Source: Actibacterium pelagium
GTDB taxonomy: Bacteria; Pseudomonadota; Alphaproteobacteria; Rhodobacterales; Rhodobacteraceae
DNA: 64,000 nucleotides
Direction of reading: 5' to 3'
Assembly: GCF_002285415.1 (NCBI RefSeq)
Contig: NZ_NSBU01000004.1
Location: 372,001 to 436,000 of the forward strand
Below, one piece after another: positions 46,188 through 54,161 of the stretch (its first letter is position 1; every line of letters starts with the position of its first letter). Under the pieces are notes generated by a model, which made no database searches, had not been told where the DNA came from, and saw nothing but the letters and a program-made list of their open reading frames with translations. A program made the translations under genes and the position numbers.

Positions 46188-46783
46188 TCGATGTTTCACG
46201 TGAAACACGCGAGCGTCTGGAAACCTACGAATCCCTTCTGAAGAAGTGGAACCCAGCCATTAATCTGGTGTCGAAATCGACGCTGGATGATGCCTGGACC
46301 CGGCACTTTGTGGACTCTGCCCAAATCTTTGATCTGACCCCTGATGACACCCGCCATTGGGTCGACATCGGAAGCGGTGGCGGCTTCCCCGGATTGGTCG
46401 TTGCGATCATGGCGGCAGAAGCGCGACCCGAGATGTCCACAACCTTGATCGAAAGCGATTTGCGCAAGGCGACATTTCTGCGGACAGTGATTCGAGAAAC
46501 CGGAATTTCGGCTAAGGTACTGTCAGAACGTATTGAAAAAGCGCCTCCTCAACAGGCAGATGTCCTGTCGGCCCGCGCTTTGGCGCCCTTGACGGACCTT
46601 TTGGGCTTTGCCGAACGGCATTTATCCCCAAAAGGACTCACAGTTTTCCCCAAAGGAAAATCAGCTGTGGATGAAATTAACGCCGCGCTTGAAACGTGGT
46701 CCTTCGACCTGCAGAAAGTAGTAAGTCAAACGGACTCAGACGCCGTTATTTTGCTGATCAGGGACATCCGCCGTGCCAAATAG
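46184..46783 (+). CDS. rsmG: 16S rRNA (guanine-527-N7)-methyltransferase RsmG
   Basis: A 199-residue SAM methyltransferase (GidB). [25 protein letters not shown] and [17 protein letters not shown] (SAM motif I) are diagnostic; [20 protein letters not shown] follows. The opening [11 protein letters not shown] is dictated by a second parS palindrome. The ATG overlaps the mnmG stop, and the 3' end overlaps parA by 11 bases. Confidence 0.94.
   Translation: MIDVSRETRERLETYESLLKKWNPAINLVSKSTLDDAWTRHFVDSAQIFDLTPDDTRHWVDIGSGGGFPGLVVAIMAAEARPEMSTTLIESDLRKATFLRTVIRETGISAKVLSERIEKAPPQQADVLSARALAPLTDLLGFAERHLSPKGLTVFPKGKSAVDEINAALETWSFDLQKVVSQTDSDAVILLIRDIRRAK
46192..46207. promoter_or_regulatory. parS: parS site 2 (ParB binding), at the start of rsmG
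   Basis: A second perfect TGTTTCACGTGAAACA, 1,878 bases from the first, lies in codons 3-8 of rsmG and encodes part of VSRET. Confidence 0.93.
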
Positions 46784-47573
46784 CCCGAGTACTACCCCGA
46801 CCAAGATTGTTGCCGTGGCCAACCAGAAGGGTGGTGTTGGCAAAACGACAACCACCATCAATCTCGGTGCAGCTTTAGCCGCGCAGGGCAAAAAGGTTCT
46901 GATCGTGGACATAGACCCGCAGGGCAATGCCTCGACGGGTTTGTCGGTTGGTACAGAAGAACGCGAAAAAACCAGCTATGACCTGCTGGAAAAGACGCCC
47001 CTTGCCGCAATCGTGCGTCCGACCCCGGTTGATGGGCTGTTGATCATCCCGGCGACGACGGATCTTAGCTCGGCCGATATTGATCTTGCGAACAACGACC
47101 GCCGTGTATTTCTGTTGCGGGATGCGCTGCGTGGGGCAGAGGGCAAGGCCTTTGACTATATCCTGATTGATTGTCCGCCATCGCTGAACCTACTGACTGT
47201 GAATGCGATGGTGGCCGCGGATTCCATTCTGGTGCCGCTGCAAAGCGAGTTTTTCGCCCTAGAAGGGCTTTCTCAGCTTATGTTGACCATCCGGGAGCTG
47301 CGTGAGGCTGCGAACCCGAACCTGCGGATCGAAGGAATCGTGCTGACCATGTATGATCAGCGCAACCGTCTGTCGCAGCAGGTAGAAGACGACGCCCGCG
47401 AATATTTGGGCGAATTGGTATTTGAAACGGTCATTCCCCGCAATGTCCGCGTAAGCGAGGCGCCTTCCTACGGTATTCCCGTGTTGGATTACGAGCCCTC
47501 ATCGCGTGGGGCACAGGCGTATATCGCGCTGGCGCAGGAAATGCTGAAAAAGTCGGTGGCAGCCGCCGCCTAA
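46773..47573 (+). CDS. parA: Chromosome partitioning ATPase ParA
   Basis: A 266-residue Soj/ParA ATPase that moves ParB-parS complexes along the nucleoid. The deviant Walker A motif is NQKGGVGKTTTTINLG, then LIVDIDPQGNASTG and ILIDCPPSLNLLTVNA. It starts with GTG at 46773, 11 bases inside rsmG, with no closer ATG. parB follows after 16 bases. Confidence 0.95.
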   Translation: MPNSPSTTPTKIVAVANQKGGVGKTTTTINLGAALAAQGKKVLIVDIDPQGNASTGLSVGTEEREKTSYDLLEKTPLAAIVRPTPVDGLLIIPATTDLSSADIDLANNDRRVFLLRDALRGAEGKAFDYILIDCPPSLNLLTVNAMVAADSILVPLQSEFFALEGLSQLMLTIRELREAANPNLRIEGIVLTMYDQRNRLSQQVEDDAREYLGELVFETVIPRNVRVSEAPSYGIPVLDYEPSSRGAQAYIALAQEMLKKSVAAAA

Positions 47574-47589
47574 TCGGAAAGGAAAACCC

Positions 47590-48495
47590 ATGGCACGAAA
47601 CAGTGAACGCCGGGGTCTGGGGCGCGGTTTGTCGGCGCTGATGGCCGATGTGAACTTGGATGAGCCGGCAAAAGCCGAGCAACCGACCTCAAAACCGGCT
47701 GATCGCACGCTTCCGATCGAACAACTGGTGCCAAATCCGAACCAGCCACGTCGTCATTTTTCGGACGATGCGCTAGAAGAGCTGTCGGACTCGATTGCCG
47801 AAAAGGGCGTTATTCAGCCCATTATCGTGCGCCCAAGCCCGAACAAGGCAGACAGCTATGAGATCGTCGCAGGAGAACGCCGCTGGCGCGCGTCTCAGCG
47901 GGCTCAGCTGCATGAGGTTCCCGTCATCATCCGCGAGATGGATGACACCGAAGTTCTGGAAGTCGCGATCATCGAAAACATTCAGCGTGCCGACCTGAAC
48001 CCGATTGAAGAGGCGATGGGCTATCGCCAGCTGATGGATCGCTTCGGTCATACCCAGGAAAAGCTGGCAGAGGCGATGTCGAAAAGCCGAAGCCACATCG
48101 CAAACCTGATGCGGTTGCTGACTTTGCCGGATCAAGTGCAGGATTACTTGCGCGAAGGAAAACTGTCTGCGGGACACGCCCGAGCGCTGGTCACAACGGT
48201 AGATCCGCTGGCGATGGCAAAACAGGTGATTTCGGGCGGATTATCGGTCCGTGACACCGAAAAACTTGCGAAACAATCTGTGCCCTCTCGTCCAGCAAAA
48301 TCTTCTAAGCCGGGTAAAGATGCAGATACTAAAGCTCTCGAAGGGGACCTTTCGGCCAATTTGGGGCTGAAAGTGACCATTGATCATGTCGCTGGCGGCG
48401 AAAATGGGAAGATGGTGATCTCTTACAAGACGTTGGAAGAGTTGGATGCGCTGTGCGGCGTGCTGTCTGCTACGCCGATGGACGTGTCCAAATAA
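47590..48495 (+). CDS. parB: Chromosome partitioning protein ParB
   Basis: A 301-residue CTP-dependent clamp that loads at parS. RRGLGRGLSALM opens the protein, PNPNQPRRHF and GERRWRASQRA are the CTP-binding ParB/Srx boxes, and SKSRSHIANLMRLLTLP is the helix-turn-helix. The C-terminal dimer domain ends at KTLEELDALCGVLSA. Its last 26 bases overlap the convergent DUF454 gene. Confidence 0.95.
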   Translation: MARNSERRGLGRGLSALMADVNLDEPAKAEQPTSKPADRTLPIEQLVPNPNQPRRHFSDDALEELSDSIAEKGVIQPIIVRPSPNKADSYEIVAGERRWRASQRAQLHEVPVIIREMDDTEVLEVAIIENIQRADLNPIEEAMGYRQLMDRFGHTQEKLAEAMSKSRSHIANLMRLLTLPDQVQDYLREGKLSAGHARALVTTVDPLAMAKQVISGGLSVRDTEKLAKQSVPSRPAKSSKPGKDADTKALEGDLSANLGLKVTIDHVAGGENGKMVISYKTLEELDALCGVLSATPMDVSK

Positions 48496-48823
48496 AGATC
48501 AGGACGCCAATCAGGGCCAAGGCCTGAACGATCAGAATCTTGGTTGGCACACCCAACAGCAGGGACAACAGAAAAGCCACAGCAACGGAAAGTGTCGCGG
48601 CTCTTTTTGCACTGGGGCGGATGGCCCCGCGTTCCTGCCAGTCTAGGATCATTGGACCAAAGGTGGGGTGTGTGATCAGCCAGTTGTGCAGGTTCTCGGA
48701 CGAGCGTGCAAAGAAGAACGCAGCCAGCAGCAGGAATGGCGCTGTCGGGATCAGGGGCAGGGCGATACCGATCAGTCCCAACCCGACGCAAAGCAATCCA
48801 AGAAGAAGCCAGACGATCTGCAT
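48470..48823 (-). CDS. DUF454 (YbaN-like) membrane protein
   Basis: A 117-residue inner-membrane protein with three hydrophobic segments. LGLLCVGLGLIGIALPLIPTAPFLLLAAFFFARSS is the DUF454 signature; the function is unknown. The ATG at 48823 follows the hemW stop closely; a GTG at 48835 would overlap hemW. The 3' end overlaps parB by 26 bases. Confidence 0.83.
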   Translation of the reverse strand: MQIVWLLLGLLCVGLGLIGIALPLIPTAPFLLLAAFFFARSSENLHNWLITHPTFGPMILDWQERGAIRPSAKRAATLSVAVAFLLSLLLGVPTKILIVQALALIGVLIFIWTRPSA

Positions 48824-48827
48824 GTGA

Positions 48828-49994
48828 TCAGGCACCCTCGCTGTCTGGAAGAAGCTCCCGGATCACGGCGTTAAGGACAGCGCGACCTTGGTCCGTGGTT
48901 TTCAATTGGTCGCCTGAATGTTCGATCATGCCCAAAGATTCCAGTTCTTCCGTGTTCGCAATGGGTTGCCCAAGCAGGGATTCATAGCGGTTAACGCTAA
49001 TACCATCGCGCAAGCGCAAGCCCATCATCATGTATTCACCGGCCTGATCGAAACCCGTCAGGGGTGTGCAGGATTGGTCGCCGTTTCCAGTTTTTTCTAC
49101 TGTTTCCAACCACTTACCCGGGGCAAGCGCCGTATCTATGGCATGTCGTTGCCCGTTAAAAGTCAACCGGCCATGGGCGCCGGGGCCGATCCCGGCATAG
49201 TCGCCATAGCGCCAGTAGATCTTGTTGTGGCGGCTCTCCGACCCGGGGCGGGCGTGGTTCGACACCTCATAGGCGGGCAGGCCGGCGGCATCGCAAATCT
49301 CTTGCGTCAGGAAGTACATGTCACCCGCGCTATCTTCGTCGGGCAGGCCACGCAGAAGGCCGCGATCATAGCGGTCGCCAAAGGCGGTGCCGGCTTCGAT
49401 CGTCAGCTGGTATAGCGACAGGTGGTCGATGGCCATCGACAGCGCCTCGCGCAGTTCTGCGACCCATTGGTCAGGCGTCTGGTCCTGACGCGCATAGATC
49501 AGGTCGAAACTGACCCGGTCAAAGGTGTTTCTGGCGATGTCGAACGCCTTACGAGCCTCTGCAACACTGTGCAGGCGGCCCAAACGGCGCAGATCGTCGT
49601 CATTCAGGGACTGTACGCCCATCGAAACGCGGTTCACCCCGGCTTCACGGTAGCCCTGAAAGCGGCCCGCTTCGACAGAAGTCGGGTTGGCCTCTAGCGT
49701 GATTTCCATGTCATTGGCTGTGGGCCACGCAGCGCGGGCAGCGTCGATGATATCGGCCACGACTTCGGGTTGCATCAGGCTGGGCGTGCCGCCCCCGAAG
49801 AAAATCGTGTTCAGGGTGCGGCCCGGAACAAGGTCAGAAATTCGTTTAATTTCAGATAGATAGGCATCGCGCCACCGCGTTTGATCAATACTGGCAGCAA
49901 CGTGGCTGTTGAAGTCGCAATAGGGGCATTTCGCCTGGCAGAAGGGCCAATGGACATAAAGCCCAAAGCCCCCGTTTTGCCAGTCATCAGCCAA
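48828..49994 (-). CDS. hemW: HemW, radical-SAM haem chaperone
   Basis: A 388-residue protein formerly called anaerobic coproporphyrinogen oxidase-like. GLYVHWPFCQAKCPYCDFNSH holds the CxxxCxxC cluster motif followed by Phe, typical of HemW rather than HemN; FFGGGTPSLM and RVSMGVQSLND follow. The best start is TTG at 49994, overlapping the rdgB stop, which gives LADDWQNGGFGLYVHW; longer frames run through rdgB and are rejected. Confidence 0.9.
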   Translation of the reverse strand: MADDWQNGGFGLYVHWPFCQAKCPYCDFNSHVAASIDQTRWRDAYLSEIKRISDLVPGRTLNTIFFGGGTPSLMQPEVVADIIDAARAAWPTANDMEITLEANPTSVEAGRFQGYREAGVNRVSMGVQSLNDDDLRRLGRLHSVAEARKAFDIARNTFDRVSFDLIYARQDQTPDQWVAELREALSMAIDHLSLYQLTIEAGTAFGDRYDRGLLRGLPDEDSAGDMYFLTQEICDAAGLPAYEVSNHARPGSESRHNKIYWRYGDYAGIGPGAHGRLTFNGQRHAIDTALAPGKWLETVEKTGNGDQSCTPLTGFDQAGEYMMMGLRLRDGISVNRYESLLGQPIANTEELESLGMIEHSGDQLKTTDQGRAVLNAVIRELLPDSEGA

Positions 49995-50592
49995 GGATCG
50001 CGACCAGTTTTTCGAAGGCGCGGGCGCGGTGGCTGATGCGGTTTTTCTCATCGGCGGCCATTTCACCAAAGGTGATGTCGTACCCGTTCGGCTGGAAGAT
50101 CGGGTCATAGCCATGACCTTCTTCGCCGCGCATGGGCCAGACGATCTCGCCGGGGGCGTGGCCCTCGAAGATCTCTTCGTGCCCGTCAGGCCAGGCCAAT
50201 ACAAAGGTGCAGCAGAACCGTGCGGTGCGGGGGAAGGGGGCTTTGGCCTCTTCCAGCTTTTCCCAAGATTTGGTCATCGCCATCTTGAAATCGCGACCGT
50301 TGGGCGTTTCGGCCCAGTCGGCGGTGTAGACGCCGGGGGCGCCGCCCAGACCGTCGATCTCGATCCCGCTGTCGTCGGCTAGTGCGGGCAGGCCGGTGGC
50401 TTTGACAGCCGCCAGCGCCTTGATCCGGGCGTTGCCGATGAACGTGGTTTCTGTCTCTTCGGGTTCATCCAGACCCAGTTCGCCGGCCGAGGTCACCTCG
50501 ATCCCGAACGGGGCCATAAGTGCTTGAATTTCCGCCAGTTTTCCCGCGTTATGCGTGGCGATCACCAGCTTCTTTTCAGTGAATTTGCGCAT
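49987..50592 (-). CDS. rdgB: dITP/XTP pyrophosphatase
   Basis: A 201-residue Ham1/RdgB enzyme that removes non-canonical purine triphosphates. LVIATHNAGKLAEI, ALADDSGIEIDGLGGAPGVYTADWAE and YDPIFQPNGYDITFGEM are family motifs, with ISHRARAF near the end. It shares a base with the rph stop and overlaps hemW. Confidence 0.94.
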   Translation of the reverse strand: MRKFTEKKLVIATHNAGKLAEIQALMAPFGIEVTSAGELGLDEPEETETTFIGNARIKALAAVKATGLPALADDSGIEIDGLGGAPGVYTADWAETPNGRDFKMAMTKSWEKLEEAKAPFPRTARFCCTFVLAWPDGHEEIFEGHAPGEIVWPMRGEEGHGYDPIFQPNGYDITFGEMAADEKNRISHRARAFEKLVAILG

Positions 50593-51308
50593 TATGCCCC
50601 CACGGCGGCGTTCTGTGCTGCGACCAGTTCGGCCAGTCCTTTGTCCGCCAGATCCATCAGCTTGTTCATCTCATCCCGTGAATATGTAGAGCCTTCCGCC
50701 GACATTTGTACCTCGATCAGCCGACCGCTGCCGGTGGCGACGAAGTTGCCGTCGGTGCCAGCTTCGCTGTCTTCGGGGTAATCCAGATCCAAAACCGGTT
50801 GGCCCGCATAGATGCCGCAGGACACGGCAGCGACATTGTCGGTCAGCGGGTCAGAGATGATGTCGCCAGCCTTCATCAGCTTGTTCACGGCCAGACGTAG
50901 GGCAACCCAACCGCCAGTGATCGAAGCACAACGGGTGCCGCCATCGGCCTGAATAACGTCGCAGTCGACGGTAATCTGACGTTCACCCATGGCCTGACGA
51001 TCCACGCCTGCACGCAGCGAGCGGCCAATCAGGCGCTGGATTTCGACGGTCCGGCCACCTTGCTTGCCAGCCGTCGCTTCCCGGCGCATCCGGGACGAAG
51101 TCGAGCGCGGCAGCATGCCGTATTCGGCGGTGACCCAGCCCAGACCCTTGTTGCGCAGGAAGGGCGGTACGCGTTCTTCCAGCGAGGCGGTGCACAGAAC
51201 ATGGGTGTCACCCATCTTGATCAGGCACGAGCCTTCTGCATGTTTGGTCACATCGGTTTCGATCGAAACGGAACGCATTTGGTCAAGCTGACGGCCAGAG
51301 GGGCGCAT
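50592..51308 (-). CDS. rph: Ribonuclease PH
   Basis: A 238-residue phosphorolytic 3'-5' exoribonuclease that trims tRNA precursors. [20 protein letters not shown], the RGRT-like block [41 protein letters not shown] and [17 protein letters not shown] fit the family. It heads rph-rdgB-hemW-DUF454, divergent from hrcA. Confidence 0.95.
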   Translation of the reverse strand: MRPSGRQLDQMRSVSIETDVTKHAEGSCLIKMGDTHVLCTASLEERVPPFLRNKGLGWVTAEYGMLPRSTSSRMRREATAGKQGGRTVEIQRLIGRSLRAGVDRQAMGERQITVDCDVIQADGGTRCASITGGWVALRLAVNKLMKAGDIISDPLTDNVAAVSCGIYAGQPVLDLDYPEDSEAGTDGNFVATGSGRLIEVQMSAEGSTYSRDEMNKLMDLADKGLAELVAAQNAAVGA

Positions 51309-51372
51309 GGGGATCTCTCCTAGTAAAACTTGGCGCTTTGCTCACATGTTGGCGCGCATGATGCAAGGGTCA

Positions 51373-51401
51373 TTGACGCCGGAAACGACAGCACTTTAAT
51401 G
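51373..51401 (+). promoter_or_regulatory. Candidate promoter for hrcA-grpE
   Basis: TTGACG (51373-51378), a 16-17-base spacer and TTTAAT/TTAATG (51395-51401) lie 20-50 bases before the hrcA start. No CIRCE inverted repeat is seen in this gap. Confidence 0.4.
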
Positions 51402-51421
51402 ACAGTCAGAGGATTTATGCC

Positions 51422-52489
51422 GTGACTGACCCTAACAGCCTGTTGGAAGAGATGAACGATCGCTCGCGCGAAGTATTTCGGCGGGTGGTTGAAGGATACC
51501 TGGAAACGGGTGAGCCGATAGGCTCTCGGTCGCTGACACGCACCTTATCCGAGAAGGTCTCGGCAGCGACGATCCGCAACGTAATGCAGGACCTAGAGTT
51601 CCTGGGCCTTCTGGACAGCCCCCATGTTTCGGCCGGGCGCATCCCGACGCAACTGGGTCTGCGGATGTTCGTCGATGGACTGCTAGAGGTCCGCAATCTG
51701 GATCGCGAAGATCAAAGCAAGATCGACGCGACCGTCGGTGGGTCTTCGGACGTGACCAATATGCTGGACAGCATTGGCTCGGCCCTGTCTGGCGTCACCC
51801 ATGGCGCATCACTGGTGCTGGCACCTAAGCAAGAGGCGCCCATTCGCCATATCGAATTTGTCAGCCTTGCTCCGGACCGCGCACTAGTGGTTCTGGTGTT
51901 TGCCGACGGGCAGGTCGAGAACCGTGTTTTCACCCCGCCAACGGGCCAGACCCCGTCGTCTTTGCGAGAGGCCGCGAACTTTCTGAACGCCGTGGCCGAG
52001 GGTCATACATTGTCCGAACTGCGCGACGTTGTTTCACGAGAAATCAAGGAACACCGCCAAACGCTGGACGCCTTGGCCCGCGACATGGTCGAAAACGGCA
52101 TGGCGATCTGGGAAAACGAAGACACTGCATACGAACGCCTGATCGTGCGCGGACGGGCGAATCTTCTGGAAAACTCAGCAGAAGCGGAAGAGCTGGAACG
52201 CATCCGCAGCCTGTTTGATGACCTTGAACGCAAGCGCGACATCGCCAATTTCCTTGAACTGGCCGAAGACGGCGAGGGTGTGCGCATTTTTATCGGCTCT
52301 GAGAACAAGCTTTTTTCACTTTCGGGTTCCTCTTTGGTGGTCTCTCCCTATATGAACGCTGATCGAAAGATAATCGGCGCTGTAGGCGTGATCGGACCGA
52401 CCCGTCTTAATTACGGGCGCGTGGTACCGGTGGTCGACTACACAGCGCAGCTGGTCGGAAAGCTGATTTCCGGCAGTGGCAAAGGTTGA
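51422..52489 (+). CDS. hrcA: Heat-inducible transcription repressor HrcA
   Basis: A 355-residue repressor of the CIRCE regulon (groESL and sometimes dnaKJ). The winged helix holds EGYLETGEPIGSRSLTRTLSEKVSAATIRNVMQDLE; the C-terminal IGSENKLFSLSGSSLVVSPY and IGAVGVIGPTRLNYGRVVPVVDY are diagnostic. It starts with GTG at 51422. grpE begins 5 bases past its stop. Confidence 0.94.
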   Translation: MTDPNSLLEEMNDRSREVFRRVVEGYLETGEPIGSRSLTRTLSEKVSAATIRNVMQDLEFLGLLDSPHVSAGRIPTQLGLRMFVDGLLEVRNLDREDQSKIDATVGGSSDVTNMLDSIGSALSGVTHGASLVLAPKQEAPIRHIEFVSLAPDRALVVLVFADGQVENRVFTPPTGQTPSSLREAANFLNAVAEGHTLSELRDVVSREIKEHRQTLDALARDMVENGMAIWENEDTAYERLIVRGRANLLENSAEAEELERIRSLFDDLERKRDIANFLELAEDGEGVRIFIGSENKLFSLSGSSLVVSPYMNADRKIIGAVGVIGPTRLNYGRVVPVVDYTAQLVGKLISGSGKG

Positions 52490-52494
52490 GACTT

Positions 52495-53061
52495 ATGGCT
52501 GAGGCTAAGAAAGACGTGGCAGACGAACTGATGTCTGAAGAAGAGCTGATTGATATTACCGATCCGGAATCCATGGAAGAACCGGAAGAGATTAGTGAAG
52601 CGGTCGAGGCAGTAATTGCTGAGCGTGACGAATACAAAGACCGTTTCATGCGTGCGCTGGCAGACGCAGAGAACCTGCGCAAGCGTGGCGAACGTGATCG
52701 TCGCGATGCCGAGAAATACGGCGGGTCCAAGCTGGCCCGCGATATGGCGCCGGTTTACGACAACCTGAAACGCGCTTTGGGCGCGGTGACCGACGAGCAG
52801 CGCGAAGCAAACAAGGCGCTGCTGGAAGGCATCGACCTGACCATGCGCGAGCTGACCAACGTGTTTTCCAAGCACGGCATCGAGGTGATCGCACCCGAGG
52901 TTGGTGATACGTTCGATCCGGACGTCCACGAAGCCATGTTCGAAGCCCCTGTGCCGAATACCACAAAGGGTGAGATCATTCAGGTTCTGGGCCAAGGCTT
53001 CAAACTGCATGACCGCCTGTTGCGGGCCGCGCAGGTGGGCGTTTCGTCCAATCCCGGCTAA
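52495..53061 (+). CDS. grpE: Nucleotide exchange factor GrpE
   Basis: A 188-residue co-chaperone that drives ADP release from DnaK. An acidic N-terminus is followed by the long dimer helix (about 40-95, ERDEYKDRFMRALADAENLRKR) and the beta domain ending GEIIQVLGQGFKLHDRLLRAAQVGVS. The ATG at 52495 is chosen over TTG at 52486, which overlaps hrcA. A terminator follows. Confidence 0.95.
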   Translation: MAEAKKDVADELMSEEELIDITDPESMEEPEEISEAVEAVIAERDEYKDRFMRALADAENLRKRGERDRRDAEKYGGSKLARDMAPVYDNLKRALGAVTDEQREANKALLEGIDLTMRELTNVFSKHGIEVIAPEVGDTFDPDVHEAMFEAPVPNTTKGEIIQVLGQGFKLHDRLLRAAQVGVSSNPG

Positions 53062-53084
53062 ACAGCCCTTGGAAACGATGTTAG

Positions 53085-53118
53085 AAAGCTCCCGTCCTTT
53101 GGCGGGAGCTTTTCTTTT
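53085..53118 (+). terminator. Rho-independent terminator of grpE
   Basis: AAAGCTCCCG and CGGGAGCTTT form a 10-bp stem with a TCCTTTGG loop, then TCTTTTG. It lies 24 bases after the grpE stop and overlaps the first codons of any TPM-gene reading that starts at 53078. Confidence 0.75.
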
Positions 53119-54160
53119 GCGACGTATTCTTTTTTTGATTTTTACAGTTTGGGTGCCGATTGCAGCGCAGGCCCAGACCTACCCGGATTACACCGAAACC
53201 TATGTAAATGACTTCGCCGATCTTTTGCCGGAGGCGGATGAAGCCCGCATTCGCGACAAGCTGATCGAGCTGAAGGAAAAGAAAGACATCGAGTTCACGG
53301 TCGTGACAATCAACCTCATGTCAAACTATGGCCACAGCGGTGCGATCGAACCTTTTGCCACAGGGCTGTTCAACTATTGGGGTGTGGGCGATGCGCAGCG
53401 TAATGACGGGGTCATGATGCTGATCGCGCGCTTTGACCGCGAAATGCGGATCGAGGTCGGCGCGGGTTACGGCACCCGAATGAACAAGCCGATGCAGATC
53501 GTTATCGACAGCAATATCCTACCCTATTTCCGGCGTGACGATTACATCGGCGGAATCGAAGAAGGTGTGGACGAGGTCATCTTGGAGCTTACCGGCCGTT
53601 ACCCCGGGGAATACGACAAGAGCACCGCCAGCCATCTGTGGGGCGGTGTGATGGATATCATTCATGGTCTGGGAAACTGGTTGTGGGCCATCCTCGGCCC
53701 GCTGATGCTGATACCGGTTCAGGCTTATCGCCGGTGGAAACGCAATACGCCGCGGATTTGCCCGCGCGACGGCTCGAAAATGGTGCGGCTGGACGAGGTT
53801 TGGGACGACAACCATTTGCAGCAGGGACAAATCAAGGAAGAACAGTTGAAAAGCGTCGATTATGACGTTTGGGATTGCCCGAAATGTAACCACGTGACGG
53901 TCGAGGGCTATAAGGCGTGGTTTTCGCAATATGGCGCTTGTCGTTCCTGCGGCTATCGCACTGTCGAGGGCGACACCACGGTTCTGAAGACGGCGACCAC
54001 GTCGTCCACAGGCAAGAAGCGGATCGACTACCACTGCCACCACTGTCAGGATGCGTGGAGCGTCACCCGAACCATTCCTAAGAAGTCAAAAAGCGCGTCC
54101 TCTTCGGGCGGGTTCGGAGGTGGATCCTCTAGCGGCGGCGGCGCAAGCGGCAGCTGGTAG
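53117..54160 (+). CDS. TPM-domain protein with zinc-ribbon-like tail
   Basis: A 347-residue exported protein. If started at TTG 53117 it opens with a normal signal peptide (LRRILFLIFTVWVPIAAQAQ), with GGGAG eight bases upstream; an ATG at 53078 would add 13 residues encoded by the grpE terminator. The TPM domain follows (VNDFADLLPEADEARIRDKL, GVMMLIARFDREMRIEVGAGYG). After a membrane helix (about 200-220) come CPKC, CRSC and CHHC pairs and a Gly/Ser-rich end. TPM proteins are linked to membrane or photosystem maintenance elsewhere; the role here is unknown. Confidence 0.82.
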   Translation: MRRILFLIFTVWVPIAAQAQTYPDYTETYVNDFADLLPEADEARIRDKLIELKEKKDIEFTVVTINLMSNYGHSGAIEPFATGLFNYWGVGDAQRNDGVMMLIARFDREMRIEVGAGYGTRMNKPMQIVIDSNILPYFRRDDYIGGIEEGVDEVILELTGRYPGEYDKSTASHLWGGVMDIIHGLGNWLWAILGPLMLIPVQAYRRWKRNTPRICPRDGSKMVRLDEVWDDNHLQQGQIKEEQLKSVDYDVWDCPKCNHVTVEGYKAWFSQYGACRSCGYRTVEGDTTVLKTATTSSTGKKRIDYHCHHCQDAWSVTRTIPKKSKSASSSGGFGGGSSSGGGASGSW

Positions 54161-54161
54161 A

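Noticed and set aside
51309-51421. Search for a CIRCE element before hrcA
   Set aside because: No TTAGCACTC-N9-GAGTGCTAA-like repeat is present in the rph-hrcA gap.
52030-52045. parS-like TGTTTCACGAGAAATC inside hrcA
   Set aside because: Three mismatches to parS and no palindromic symmetry; it is explained by coding sequence (VSREIK).
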